DNA from: Rhodocollybia butyracea
Taxonomy: Eukaryota > Basidiomycota > Agaricomycetes > Agaricales > Omphalotaceae
Assembly (NCBI GenBank): GCA_015501585.1
Contig: JADNRY010000087.1
Location: 1-64,000, forward strand
Reading direction: 5' to 3'
DNA: 64,000 bases
This document shows, in pieces, positions 9,595 to 20,347 of the stretch. The translations under genes were made by a program, and so were the position numbers. The notes below the pieces were generated by a model, which saw nothing but the letters and a program-made list of their open reading frames with translations, was not told the DNA's origin and made no database searches. Within the stretch, counting starts at the first letter, position 1; the number at the start of each line of letters is the position of its first letter.

Positions 9595-10707
9595 TGACAA
9601 AAAATTGGCTTGATCAAGCAAGATCTAAGCCAAATATCAATCAGTACATAGTACATAGATAATATAGGTAGTCTGAGCGCACTGAGAGCCCTGATATCCA
9701 AGATCTAACAACTAGGTCAACTTGAGAGGTTCTAGATGTGTGTAGATCTGCTATGGATGTATTATGGGCTCTGTTCAGTGAAAGATCAGTAGATCAGAGA
9801 AAAAGGCACACCAATTCCTGTATCTGAGACTCTTGTGAGCAGAGCTAAGGTCTGTGCAGATGTAGGAAGTGCTGAGAGATGATGTTTGAGCTATCAGAGC
9901 TGTAGAAAGGGGACAGATGTCCTTACCAACCACCAAAGACAAGGGATATGATGGGGGAAGGGAAGGAAGGAGCAGGAATGCGATTCAGAGGCTTTTCTGA
10001 CGACCACAGGCCTCTGCACAGGACTCTGGCACCTGTGGGAGCCAACCACTGAATATACACACTGCTCCAACATCTGTCAAATATTAAACTTGTGATATCT
10101 TGGGAACCGGTGACTCAAATCCTATAATTTTTGCACCATTGGATTCGCATTAAAAGACCGCTCATAATGATACCAGACATGTCCTAGAACCACTGACAGA
10201 AAAACTGTCTGGAGTTGATACAAGGATGTCAGACTTTGAATGGATCAAAGTGATCATATGATGTAAATGGCTCATCCAATGGCCTCGGCAAAAATTCCAT
10301 TGGATTCTCCTCAAAATTCCTGTCAGAATGATATCCCAAAAGTCATGTGACAATGATGTGTCACATTGTAGGCTGCAACTCGAACTGTGAATAGCTCAAC
10401 AGCAAAGGATGATATTAACAAGAGATAAAATGTGTTTTGAAGCTGGGGTTCAGCTTGTTCAAATAGTCTGTAAGCCAAAAGAGAGACACTGAAGCATGCT
10501 GGAGTGAGGACAAAGCAGAGAGAGTTCATGTGCACCAAGGTGATGAACTGTGCTCTATACCTGTCAGGACTGGAGTGTGGACAAAGCAGAGAGAGTTCAT
10601 GTGCACCAAGGTGATGAACTGTGCTCTCTACTTGTCAAGATAGATCTGTTGTTTGCAGAGGCCTTCAGAAAGTCTCCCTACCCTTGGAATCCGCCTTCAT
10701 GTCGACC
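9595..10707 (-). repeat. split direct repeat A1
   Basis: 1113-bp 5' terminal repeat of the Ngaro-like element (minus strand), matching 5200-6312. It should hold the element promoter. It contains two internal near-identical 60-bp units around AAGCAGAGAGAGTTCATGTG. Confidence 0.85.
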
Positions 10708-12596
10708 TTTACTGAGGAATTTTGACTACTGTACAAGACTGTAGGCCGGGCTAAAGGCAGGTCCGGTGATGTCATGTGTGTACGTGACTGTGTAACTGGA
10801 CGTTACATACTTTCCGTGCCGTCATGGCAAATGATGTTAGGCTGATTGCCGCTCATCATTCCGCATCCCGCTCACTGTCGCGCCTCCCGCTCATTGTCCT
10901 GCCTCCCTGTTCGGCCGCACTTTCTGTAACATGTAAGATTACTGCTATCAATCAAAGCATACAAACATCATTAATAAACTACTACTATGTTTGCACTGGA
11001 ATGAGGTATGGAAATGAGTTGGTTTTGAGCAGACTGGCGGGAACAAAAATGTTGGTTTTGAGCAGATCGGCGGGAACAAAAATGTTGAGTTTGGATATCG
11101 GAAGCTGGAAGTAAAAAAGATATCATTCACACGATATCAGCCATCTTCACCGCATATGTTGATCTCATCCTTTAGATAAGGTGCTACACCTTGGTTCTTA
11201 TCGATTATCATGGAGTGACTTTGTAGTGCTTTGTATGAGTTCCAAGGAGCCACCAGACATCAAGCTAGAGCCCAATATGATGTTTGTTTAGCAACCGATG
11301 CTTGTGTATTGTGACCTGAGGCTCGTTCCCTCGCAGGGATATGGTAATCTAGTGCGGACCATATTGGTCTGCCTATGTGTCAGTGAGCGAAGAATTATGC
11401 CGGCCGACCACATTCTCAAGCCTAATTGCATGGTATTTCTCTTTGTTGGGGTCAGTATGTACTTAAGGTGATGTTCATCTATGTAGTCTATGTATAACTT
11501 GTTATCTTCTATGTGGACACTGGCAGTGATTCATGCTATGTATGAGTGTACTATCAGAACATGACCTTGTTCAAGTTGAGATTGAACATTTAATGATGGC
11601 AACACTTGCAGTAGCTCTCTTGCTGTCAGTCCATTATACCAGCCCTTAGTACTTACAAGATTGTCGGTAATACTAATTATTACCGCAGATAACATTGAAT
11701 AGTATCAAATGCGCTAATCAGTTTAGCAAGACAATAACTAGGGTCTGTCATTGCAACGAATATGATTTAACTATCATCGAAACTTCTCAATAGTATCATT
11801 AACATAGATTGTTGGGAAATACTATTCATACGCATCTAGCAAATACATACAGCTTTGGCATTCCTCTATAACTTTAAGAATATACAACATGAGCTTACCA
11901 GATACTGTACAGCCCGAGTCAATACTACATTGCGCTGAGCAGCGTCTTTGAGCGCCCTCTATACAACCAAGATAAGCTCATTCTCTTTACTCACATACTT
12001 ATTGACACGCTGCCAGTGTAGCATATTTGATTTGTACAGGTGCTTATAATATCGTTGCTTTGAGTTTATTTGGCTTCTACAGATAGTAGCCAATACATTT
12101 CCCCTTCTGGCCTTCCGGAATCACGTTGAACAGACTCAACGTTTGTGATTACCTGCCCGCCTGCCCTCCCAAAAACTGGCTGATTTCTATGTTCTAGTGC
12201 AGTAGTTTAATGGTATACTTTGATTAATAAATCTTAGTTACACATGCTACAGACAGTGCGGGATAAGATGGGACAATGAGCAAGGAGGCGGGACAATGAG
12301 CAGGATGCGGAATGATGAGCGGCAATCAGCCTAACATCATTTGCCACAACGGCACGGAAAGTATGTAACGTCCGGTTACACAGTCACATACACACATGAC
12401 ATCACCGGACCTGCCTTTAGCCCGGCCTACAGTCTCGTACAGTAGTCAAAATTCCTCAGTAAAGGCCTTTATAACTATAGTAGTACTTTAGCATGTTTAT
12501 CCATATCTAGGCTCTAGCTGCAAACGCTACGTATATATAGCAAACATCAACTGATCAATTGGTCTTATACATACAGTTACCTGGGATTAACAGGTG
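10708..12596. other. right remainder of the TIR transposon
   Basis: The rest of the left TIR (to about 10920), an A/T-rich interior without reading frames above 100 codons, and the right TIR (about 12250-12596). Two 32-bp direct repeats around GCGGGAACAAAAATGTTG lie at 11035-11090. Confidence 0.6.
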
Positions 12597-13583
12597 TACA
12601 GTTTTACAGATATGGTCGTTGCAAACCGTCCCGGTGACTCATCAGTGAGTTTTATCATGTTTCTTCCGTTTTAATTATCATTTTGTTGACATAACTTTGT
12701 TAGGTGGATACCAAGTTGCGTATCGTTGCGTGCCCTTCCTGCAAGAATAGGAAGTTCTCTCAGATTACTCGGAAGCCCAAAGAGAGCATGCCTTGCGACT
12801 TTGCCCGTTTTGAGAATGGTGAGTGCAAATTTGGTTCGCAGTGCGATGTCTGTTCTCGTTGTCACCTGTTTTGCCCGGATTGTCTCGAGCTTGGCAAGTA
12901 TCTGGAGTATCTCAACGACACGTATAACTCCGCGATCGGTGCACCTGACAGTAAGTGTCTCTAACATTTGTTTTTATTTTATGTCTAACGTCGGGCTTAC
13001 AGGTCTGCAACGTACTCTCCGGGCTATGTCAGGCCTTCACACCGCATATGACAAGACCGCGGCCCTTATCGAGGAACAGAAGAAGATCTTAGCTTTGCTA
13101 GCTGAGTCCTTCAACCACAAACTCGACATTCTGCGTGAGATTGGCAGGGACCCTATCACTTTCCTGGAGAATATTGTTCCTTCCATGCCAGACAAATTGT
13201 TGGGACTTCCCGAGTGGACTTATCTCGCTTCTTTGATGAAGTGGGATTCCTTCCTAGCCTTTGATACGCAGGAGAAGTACGAGGCCTTCCTCAATACTCT
13301 TGTGCACATTGCTGTTGCTGACAAGGATAGTCCTGAAGCTGGTCCTAGCAGGTCGAAGTCTGCGCAGCCTCGGGCTGCCTCGTCTCCTGCTCCTGCTAGG
13401 CCCGTAACTTTGTCAGTTCCATCACGCGCTCCTTCTGTGGGCCCTTTGACTCCAGTTCCCGCGCCATCTCCGGTTCCAGAGGATGAGGAGGAATTGGATG
13501 TCGAGAAGTCGGCTTTGGGAGAGGAAACTGGTACTTCGGAAGTGGTTGTGGCGGAGTCATCTGCCAAGATCACCACTTCTTAG
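12597..13583 (+). CDS. 3' part of the split unknown gene; Cys-rich motif and Ser/Pro-rich tail
   Basis: Frame resumes in TACAGTTTTACAGATATGG. Exons: 12597-12644, 12704-12950, 13003-13583, with GT-AG introns. ATG at 12612 could start a truncated product of 286 residues. The second exon encodes CPSCKNRK, then CDFARFENGECKFGSQC and CSRCHLFCPDC, a cluster of at least nine Cys plus His that probably binds zinc. A helical segment follows, then a tail rich in Ser, Pro and Ala ending in an acidic stretch. Joined to 3954-4868 it makes one gene of six visible exons. Family not recognised; fairly sure of the exon structure, unsure whether it is still expressed. Confidence 0.65.
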
Positions 13584-14472
13584 TCCATGTTTTGGAATGG
13601 CTAGGTCGGGTCTGCTGTCTCGCCGAATTTTTGTATATTTTGCTAGTGTAACATTTTGCCCTTTGCATAGGGCTTTTTAACTTTTGTCTCCCCCTACCAT
13701 GGGGGCAGTAATCTCATTCCCTTAAGTGGGATATTGCATCTGTAATATTCTATAGGTATTTTTAGGCACCTTAGAATATTCGTATCATAAAGCCTAAATT
13801 TTACGCCTACGGGCCTTTGTTTCTAATGTCTCTGGTCCCAATTTGTAAGTTTTTAGGTAAATTCTTGGGCTTATAGTCTAAGTCTACCTGACAATAAACA
13901 ACTCAACCGGTTTTGTCACTAAGTGCCTAAACTAACCTAGTAATTTGATATCAGGTATCAAGATTTTCGTTCGCTAGCCAAAGATTGCAACCCTGTTAAG
14001 GTCTGCTACAGTCTTGTTATGACTTCTTTGATGTTAGGACACTCATTGACAGAGCTATTTTTGGAAGTTTGTTTCTCCTAAGCGAGAGTAAATGTATTTT
14101 GCATGATTCCAATGTAATGGAATTTAGCTAGCTCCAATATTTGGGAACATTCTTTTTGCTTTCTGTGTTTCATCCATCCATGCAATATAGTCTTATTGAT
14201 CCTTTTCTTCGAGCCATATAATTTTATCGAAAAATCTTTGTGCTAGCTCAAGCTCTGGTCTAATGGTGTCTTGGCGCCATGCGATCCCTCCCCCAAACTA
14301 AAGATCTCAACTGTCCTCAGTTGAGTTGTCTGGTAGTGGGACGCGGTGAGCACCTTCTAGCGACCCCTTGACCCTGCCCATATGGTTAACATAAAAGGTC
14401 CTACAATTCTTGAGGTAGTTCACCCAGTCTATTACCAAGTACTCTCCCTCGACCACAACTGCTTTTATTAAA
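13584..14472. other. intergenic, no gene seen
   Basis: Presumed 3' region of the upstream gene and promoter of the next. There is a small hairpin around GCCCTTTGCATAGGGC shortly after the stop. Otherwise nothing is recognised. Confidence 0.5.
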
Positions 14473-15099
14473 ATGTCCACTAGAACTGACCAAAATGCTG
14501 ATAGCGCCTCTCAGAAGGGTAAATTCATGGCCTCGGCCATGAAGTCTATCCAGGCCGCTGCGGAGCAACTTGAGTTGACCTCAGGCAAGCTTTGCAACGC
14601 TATCGAGGACGACGCGGACCAGACTATTCTTCAGGCTGACGTGTTGAGGGCTACCGCTGAGCTCACGAAACATGTTGTAAGTCATTTTCACTGTTCTAGT
14701 ACTTTGCTAGCCCACAGTGTTTCAGATGCAGCAGTTCCAGAAGGAACAAGTTCTAAAATATCCAACTAATGTGGACACCTTTCAGCTCGCATTCAAGGCC
14801 CTCACCCAATCCATCAAGATTTGTCCTAGTGCCCATACCTCGTACAGCCAGGCCACCGGAACTTCATCAATGAGTTGACTCTTGGTCCGGTAAGCATTGT
14901 GCAGTCATGATATGTCTAACTAGCTCATTAATGTTGCTCTAGATCACGGCTACTCGTACTTTCTCTTCCTCCGTAACTGGTGCTGCTGGACCCGGTGCAT
15001 TCACCACTACTAGAGGTGAGCCAATCCATTATGCCACTGTGCTCACTTCAGGCAACCACATATTTGGTCTTATTAGTCTACACTTTTGTTACATTGACC

Positions 15100-15240
15100 T
15101 TACTAAAAAGACCCAAAAACCTAGGCAAAACCTGGGCAGCTAGGTCATGACCTTGGGATTTAGGTCATGACCTGGGAATTAGGTCATGACCTAAAAAATT
15201 AGTCATGACCTAGGTCAGGTTGGTCTTTTCCTGGGGTTGG
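15100..15240. repeat. subterminal AGGTCATGACCT repeats, left arm outer cluster
   Basis: Several copies of the palindromic 12-mer AGGTCATGACCT and its variants, spaced by about 10-15 bp. The mirror cluster is at 19130-19225. Clustered short palindromes near both ends resemble transposase-binding subterminal repeats. Confidence 0.6.
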
Positions 15241-15589
15241 TAGGTCATGGCCTGGGGTGAGATAGGATATGGCCTAGGTGGGGCAGGGCATGGTCTAGGT
15301 GAGGGAGGGCATGGTCTAGGTGAGGGAGGGTATGGTCTAGGAGGAGGAGGAGGAGGGTATAGTCTGGGAGGAGGAGGGTATGGGAGAGATATAGTCTAAG
15401 AGGTGTAGGGTGAGAGTGGAGGATGGTGAGATAGAGAATATAAACAAGAATGAAATATCATAGAATAATGACTTGAAATTTTTAGAAACATATTGGATTT
15501 TTTACATATCTGTAGATTATGACAAGATTAAGATAAGTCACAGTGCCCTGTTCTGGGTGGTCAGGGAAGCATGGGACTTACCTGACCTA

Positions 15590-15765
15590 GCTGATTCAGG
15601 TCATGACCTACTTTTTTAGGTCATGACCTGGGTGAACTAGGTCATGACCTACCTGGCCTAGGTCATGACCTACCTGGCCTAGGTCATGACCTACCTAACC
15701 TAGGTCATGACCTGCCTAGCCTAGGTCATGACCTACCTGGCCTAGGTCATGACCCAGGCCAATTT
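15590..15765. repeat. AGGTCATGACCT repeats, left arm inner cluster
   Basis: At least seven copies of GGTCATGACCT, most in a CTAGGTCATGACCTACCTGG context with a period of about 23 bp. The mirror cluster is at 18605-18790, with a partly different copy number. Confidence 0.65.
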
Positions 15766-15799
15766 AAAAATTACTAAATTAGGAAATTTTTCAATTTTT

Positions 15800-16320
15800 G
15801 CAGTGGATGAGGTCAAAGCTGTTTTTATTACCAAATAAAAACACCTTAACTGGTTTTATGTTTTTTTAATAGAGTTAGATACATTTGGAAATTTTTATAA
15901 ATTACTATATTAGGCAATTTTATTTCAATAGACTTTTATTTCTTAATTAGGCAATTTCAAAACTTTTGCAGTGGATGAGGCCAAAGCTGTTTCCATTGCC
16001 TAATTGAGAAGTGACAAATTTGCAGTGGATGAGGTCAAAGCTGATTTCATTACTTATTTGAAAAGTGACAAATCTTTTGCAGTGGATGAGGTCAAAGCTG
16101 TTTTCACTACCTAATTAAGAAATGACAAAACTGAACACACAAACTATGTACACTCTTTTCCTGAGGACAATAGCTTGTGGTAAACATCCAGACCTTTTGT
16201 TTATACACAGAATATGTTGCTCACCTAAAATGAAGCCAATCCTGTGGTGGGAAGGGGCTGGATTGCAAAATATTTTTTGGATAACCTTTGATTGTAGTGG
16301 ATGAGGCCAAAGCTGTATGC
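15800..16320 (+). repeat. dispersed GTGGATGAGGTCAAAGCTG repeats in left arm
   Basis: Five copies (near 15804, 15972, 16023, 16082 and 16297) of a 20-bp unit, each preceded by TTTTGCA or TTTGTA and separated by A/T-rich spacers. The same units lie inverted at 18045-18575. Confidence 0.6.
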
Positions 16321-16768
16321 CCATAAAAGGAAATCAATGAAAAGTGTTGAGTCTAAAGATTGCTTGATATAACATGCAGATTGGCATGGATAAGGGTGAT
16401 CCTTTTCATCCCCTGATACCCTGATATGTTGTCTACCCTTTCTGAGTCTCAGATATATTTAGATGGCCACTGGGAGATCAGTCTTTATTGATCTTTGAAT
16501 TTCTCATCAAAAACCCTCATTTTTTCGAAATCAGAGGATAAGTATCAGAGCATCCAGGGCAGGGTGGGCCACAGGCTTCTAGGACATTGTACCCTGGTAT
16601 AATAGGTACATTTAGACAGCTCAGGGTAGCTTATACTATGCTCGGGGAGTGGGTAATAAGTGATATGTGTCTAATTAGGCATAAATTTCGCTTTTTTGCC
16701 TGTTAAATCATTAATAGTGGGAGCTGTAGGCAAGAGAAGACTGTCTAGCTTGGCATATAGCATGCTAG

Positions 16769-17061
16769 TGTTGGGATTAATAATCAATCCTGACACCCTG
16801 ATGGAATGTTGTATGTCATGTGCAAATATCCCATCCCAAATCTATCAGGCAATATGTAAGTCCAAAGAGGCAATATGTAGGTCTGAAGATATAGATGTTG
16901 GGACAATATGGGTGTTGCACCTCTGACAGTACTTCAGGGATCTTCCATTAGCTGTAACCATGGCCAGATAGCTCAGTTGGTTAGAGCATCTTGGGATTTC
17001 ACCAGAAGGTCCTGGGTTCAATCCCCAGTCTGGACACTTTGTATAAATCATACCTTTAACA
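16769..17061 (+). repeat. 5' LTR, type B
   Basis: TGTTGGGATTAATAATC ... CCTTTAACA. Near-identical to the LTR at 3584-3876. Confidence 0.8.
16962..17035 (+). promoter_or_regulatory. tRNA-Lys-like Pol III promoter module in 5' LTR
   Basis: Intact A box TAGCTCAGTTGG and B box GGTTCAATCCC. In the 5' LTR a Pol III start upstream of this module would include the core and the 3' LTR in the transcript. Confidence 0.75.
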
Positions 17062-17128
17062 GGTTATGGGCCCCGAAGCGCTATGCGTGGGATTGATGGT
17101 TACATAAGTGTATCAGATTAGGGGAGTG
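17062..17128 (+). other. 67-bp PBS-to-PPT core of TRIM-like element (copy 2)
   Basis: GGTTATGGGCCCC right after the LTR, then GCGCTATG, GGTTACATAAGTGT, TCAGATTAGGGGAGTG. Same length and layout as 3015-3081. Confidence 0.8.
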
Positions 17129-17422
17129 GGTTGGATGACATAATCTGACACACATATGACTTGTCAAGTGTGTATCCAAATGATCTCCATTATAAAGGCA
17201 TGATGTGAGACCTTACTTGGGGCATTCCTAGTAGATGTGAGACCTTTCCAGTTGGGCATTCTGTAAGAACCTTTGGAGAGGCTCTGGCACTTAAGAGATA
17301 CAAGTTCATAGTTGATAACCATGGCCAGATAGCTCAGTTGGTTAGAGCATCTTGAGATTTCACCAGAAGGTCCTGGGTTCAATCCCCAGTCTGGACACTT
17401 TGTATAAATCATACCTTTAACA
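17129..17422 (+). repeat. 3' LTR, type A
   Basis: Starts GGTTGGATGACA (first T of the TG end changed to G) and ends CCTTTAACA. Near-identical to the solo LTRs at 1020 and 22839. Confidence 0.8.
17323..17396 (+). promoter_or_regulatory. tRNA-Lys-like Pol III promoter module in 3' LTR
   Basis: Same module as in the other LTRs, with one G-to-A change between the boxes. A and B boxes are intact. Confidence 0.75.
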
Positions 17423-20347
17423 GCTAGGAGTACATAGATTGATATCAGAACCTTTTCCTGACAACCCCTTCCCTTATCTTGATGTACCAGTAGTCCTGGG
17501 TTCTTAAGTGTCTGATACTTGTGTCAAACTTATCATCACATCTTGAACCTCAGATAGTTAGAATATTTTGCTATAGAAATGCTATATCAAGTCCTGGCAC
17601 ACTATTCCTCGAGTCTCTCTGCAATCCCTTGCCTACAGCTGCCTCTATTAATGATATGATGGTGAAAAAAGCAAATTTATGCATACATATACAGATATCA
17701 ATTATTACCCACTCCCCCAGCATAGTATAAGCTACCCTGAGTTGTCTAAATGTACCTATTATACCAGGGTACAATGTCCTAGAAGCCTGTGGCCCACCCT
17801 GCCCTGGATGCTCTGATACTTATCCTCTGATTTCGAAAAAATGAGGGTTTTTGATGAGAAAGTTCAAAGATCAATAAAGACTGATCTCCCAGTGGCCATC
17901 TAAATATATCTGAGACTCAGAAAGGGTAGACAACATATCAGGGTATCAGGGGATGAAAAGGATCACCCTTATCCATGCCAATCTGCATGTTATATCAAGC
18001 AATCTTTAGACTCAACACTTTTCATTGATTTCCTTTTATGGGCATACAGCTTTGGCCTCATCCACTACAATCAAAGGTTATCCAAAAAATATTTTGCAAT
18101 CCAGCCCCTTCCCACCACAGGATTGGCTTCATTTTAGGTGAGCAACATATTCTGTGTATAAACAAAAGGTCTGGATGTTTACCACAAGCTATTGTCCTCA
18201 GGAAAAGAGTGTACATAGTTTGTGTGTTCAGTTTTGTCATTTCTTAATTAGGTAGTGAAAACAGCTTTGACCTCATCCACTGCAAAAGATTTGTCACTTT
18301 TCAAATAAGTAATGAAATCAGCTTTGACCTCATCCACTGCAAATTTGTCACTTCTCAATTAGGCAATGGAAACAGCTTTGGCCTCATCCACTGCAAAAGT
18401 TTTGAAATTGCCTAATTAAGAAATAAAAGTCTATTGAAATAAATTGCCTAATATAGTAATTTATAAAAATTTCCAAATGTATCTAACTCTATTAAAAAAA
18501 CATAAAACCGGTTAAGGTGTTTGAAAATTGCCTTATTTGGTAATAAAAACAGCTTTGACCTCATCCACTGCAATAATTGAAAAATTTCCTAATTTAATAA
18601 TTTTTAAATTGGCTTGGGTCATGACTTAGGCCAGGTAGGTCATGACCTAGGCTAGGCAGGTCATGACCTAGGTTAGGTAGGTCATGACCTAGGCCAGGTA
18701 GGTCAGTAGGTCATGACCTAGGCCAGGTAGGTCATGACCTAGGTTAGGTAGGTCATGACCTAGTTCACCCAGGTCATGACCTGAATCAGCTAGGTCAGGT
18801 AAGTCCCATGCTTCCCTGACCACCCAGAACAGGGCACTGTGACTTATCTTAATCTTGTCATAATCTACAGATATGTAAAAAATCCCAATATGTTTCTAAA
18901 AATTTCAAGTCATTATTCTATGATATTTCATTCTTGTTTATATTCTCTATCTCACCATCCTCCACTCTCACCCTACACCTCTTAGACTATATCTCTCCCA
19001 TACCCTCCTCCTCCCAGACTATACCCTCCTCCTCCTCCTCCTAGACCATACCCTCCCTCACCTAGACCATGTCCTCCCCCACCTAGACCATGCCCTGCCC
19101 CTCCTAGGCCATATCCTATCTCACCCCAGGCCATGACCTACCAATCCCAGGAAAAGACCAACCTGACCTAGGTCATGACCAATTTTTTAGGTCATGACCT
19201 AAATCCCAAGGTCATGACCTAGCTGCCCAGGTTTTGCCTAGGTTTTTGGGTCTTTTTAGTAAGGTCAATGTAACAAAAGTGTAGACTAATAAGACCAAAT
19301 ATGTGGGTGACTGAACTGCCGTGCTAGACCATTGTTTACCATTGAAACGCATGTTAGGTGTGCCCAACAGAGCTACAGGACCCGAGAACAAGGATTATGC
19401 AGCAAAATCCACCACTCTTACGACCATCACTTTCCATCGCTCTGCTAGCGAACCTAGCAAGGGTTCCAAAACTTCAAAGAAACCTATTGAGGTCCTTGAC
19501 GAGGATCAGGATATGGATGGTGAAATTGAGGTGAGTCCATTGTCCCGTATATCATGTGAGATACGCGAGATGAAGCGTATTTCTGGCGGCGTACCTTGTT
19601 TGGGTTATTCGCTAGTTTTACTGCCTCTTCATTGACAAGTCTCTTATTATTAATGTGATTCGCAAGATAAAGCTAATCACATGTTTATCATAGGTTCTTT
19701 CGGACGAAGAAGAGGCTCGGTCCACTAGGTCTAGTTCCAAAAAGAAGAAGATGAAGGAGGCCATGGCCCCCAAAAACAAAGCTGTATGTTTTCCTTATTC
19801 CTTCGGTCATTATATAATTGTTAACATAACTCCACAGAGCTCGGAAGTAAGTTCCTCTTGCTCCACGTGAAAGCATGAGGAGGTCCCTGTTGCTAGCAAA
19901 GCCTCCCCTTTGATCAAAGAGCATGGGAAGTGCATGCGCTTTGATACCGAGCTCATTGATAGTTCTCCTGAGGATCCCTGTGCGTTGTTACAATCCCTTA
20001 TCTTTATGCTGCTCAAGAAAGCCGTAGTTACATGTGCTCAACGTGAGAGCGAAGCAGCTAGACAATCCCTGACCTCCTTGAACGGCCCTTTCGGAGACTT
20101 GGACTTTACGAATTTATCTGATGCGAACCTGAGCAGCCTCCTCAATGTGCACTGCAACGAGTACCTGGGCAATTTGGCAAAAACTCAAATCTTTCACGCT
20201 CGCTCAATGCAAGCCCAGAAAGTAGCAGAGAGCCTAGCTCAGCTTCTCAAGAACCGTCGCGAGACCACCATAGTTGTCAAAGGCATACATGACTTATCCC
20301 TTGCACACCCCTGCCTAAGGCCACTTAATCCAGATCAACTTCTCTAG

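Larger units (their letters stand above)
5002..10707 (-). mobile_element. Ngaro/DIRS-like tyrosine-recombinase retrotransposon, internally deleted
   Basis: Read on the minus strand the order is: repeat A1 (10707-9595), gag-like ORF, RNase H remnant, tyrosine recombinase, repeat B1 (6396-6313), A2 (6312-5200), a 114-bp spacer, B2 (5085-5002). This A1-ORFs-B1-A2-B2 order is the split-direct-repeat structure described for Ngaro and PAT-like DIRS elements. It sits between AAAGGCC and TTTACTG of a TIR, which is contiguous in the opposite TIR, and there is no clear target duplication, as expected for a recombinase-integrated circle. The reverse transcriptase is missing, so the copy is non-autonomous. 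Confidence 0.85.
4869..12596. mobile_element. non-autonomous TIR DNA transposon, 8-bp TSD, with nested retroelement
   Basis: Ends are CACCTGTTAATCCC at the left and its complement at the right, with terminal inverted repeats of about 330 bp. An exact 8-bp duplication, TACAGTTT, flanks it (4861-4868 and 12597-12604). The left TIR is interrupted at 5001/10708 by a 5.7-kb retroelement; without that insertion the element is about 2.0 kb. No transposase reading frame is found between 10920 and 12250, so it is non-autonomous. An 8-bp TSD fits hAT-like elements and also KDZ elements; the family cannot be fixed from the ends alone. A third TIR copy lies at 28520-28846. Confidence 0.8.
16769..17422 (+). 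mobile_element. complete TRIM-like retrotransposon with tRNA-bearing LTRs, TSD GCTAG
   Basis: 5' LTR 16769-17061 (type B), 67-bp core 17062-17128, 3' LTR 17129-17422 (type A). A perfect 5-bp duplication, GCTAG, flanks the whole unit (16764-16768 and 17423-17427). The core starts GGTTATGGGCCCC (copia-like half-tRNA primer site) and ends AGGGGAGTG (polypurine tract). Total 654 bp with no coding capacity, so it must depend on another element. The two LTRs share their last about 100 bp (tRNA-like module and tail) but their first about 190 bp are unrelated, which normal reverse transcription should not produce. Confidence 0.8.
15056..19306. mobile_element. giant foldback element (palindrome with arms of about 1.6 kb)
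   Basis: The left arm starts CCACATATTTGGTCTTATTAG and the right arm ends with its complement at 19306. The arms stay nearly identical to about 16680 and 17670. The original loop was about 330 bp before a TRIM-like element inserted. Each arm has clusters of the palindrome AGGTCATGACCT and spaced copies of GTGGATGAGGTCAAAGCTG. No transposase ORF is present. No target duplication is obvious at the ends. It is a non-autonomous element of unknown family. Confidence 0.75.
14473..20347 (+). pseudogene. second unknown gene, with a 4.25-kb foldback element in an intron
   Basis: Starts MSTRTDQNADSASQKG. The first exon ends at a GTAAGT near 14676; the next exons are readable up to about 15014 (ending TTCACCACTACTAGAG before GTGAGC). 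The foldback element 15056-19306 lies in the following intron, whose acceptor is near 19371 (TGTTAG). Further exons run 19372-19530, 19695-19782 and 19839-20347, the last ending in about 145 ordered residues (MIKEHGKCMRFDTELI...). Two lesions are seen: a one-base frame change near 14866 and an in-frame TGA at 19868. Not recognised as any family. It may be a decayed neighbour of the split gene upstream. Confidence 0.5.

Noticed and set aside
7458..9701. 747-codon ORF as a real protein
   Set aside because: Most of it is an out-of-frame reading of the gag ORF (Leu-rich low-complexity text). Only the last about 80 codons match RNase H.
15100..15765. CRISPR-like array from the regularly spaced AGGTCATGACCT repeats
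   Set aside because: Repeats are short palindromes with unequal, repetitive spacers, mirrored in an inverted arm of a fungal element; eukaryotic nuclear context.
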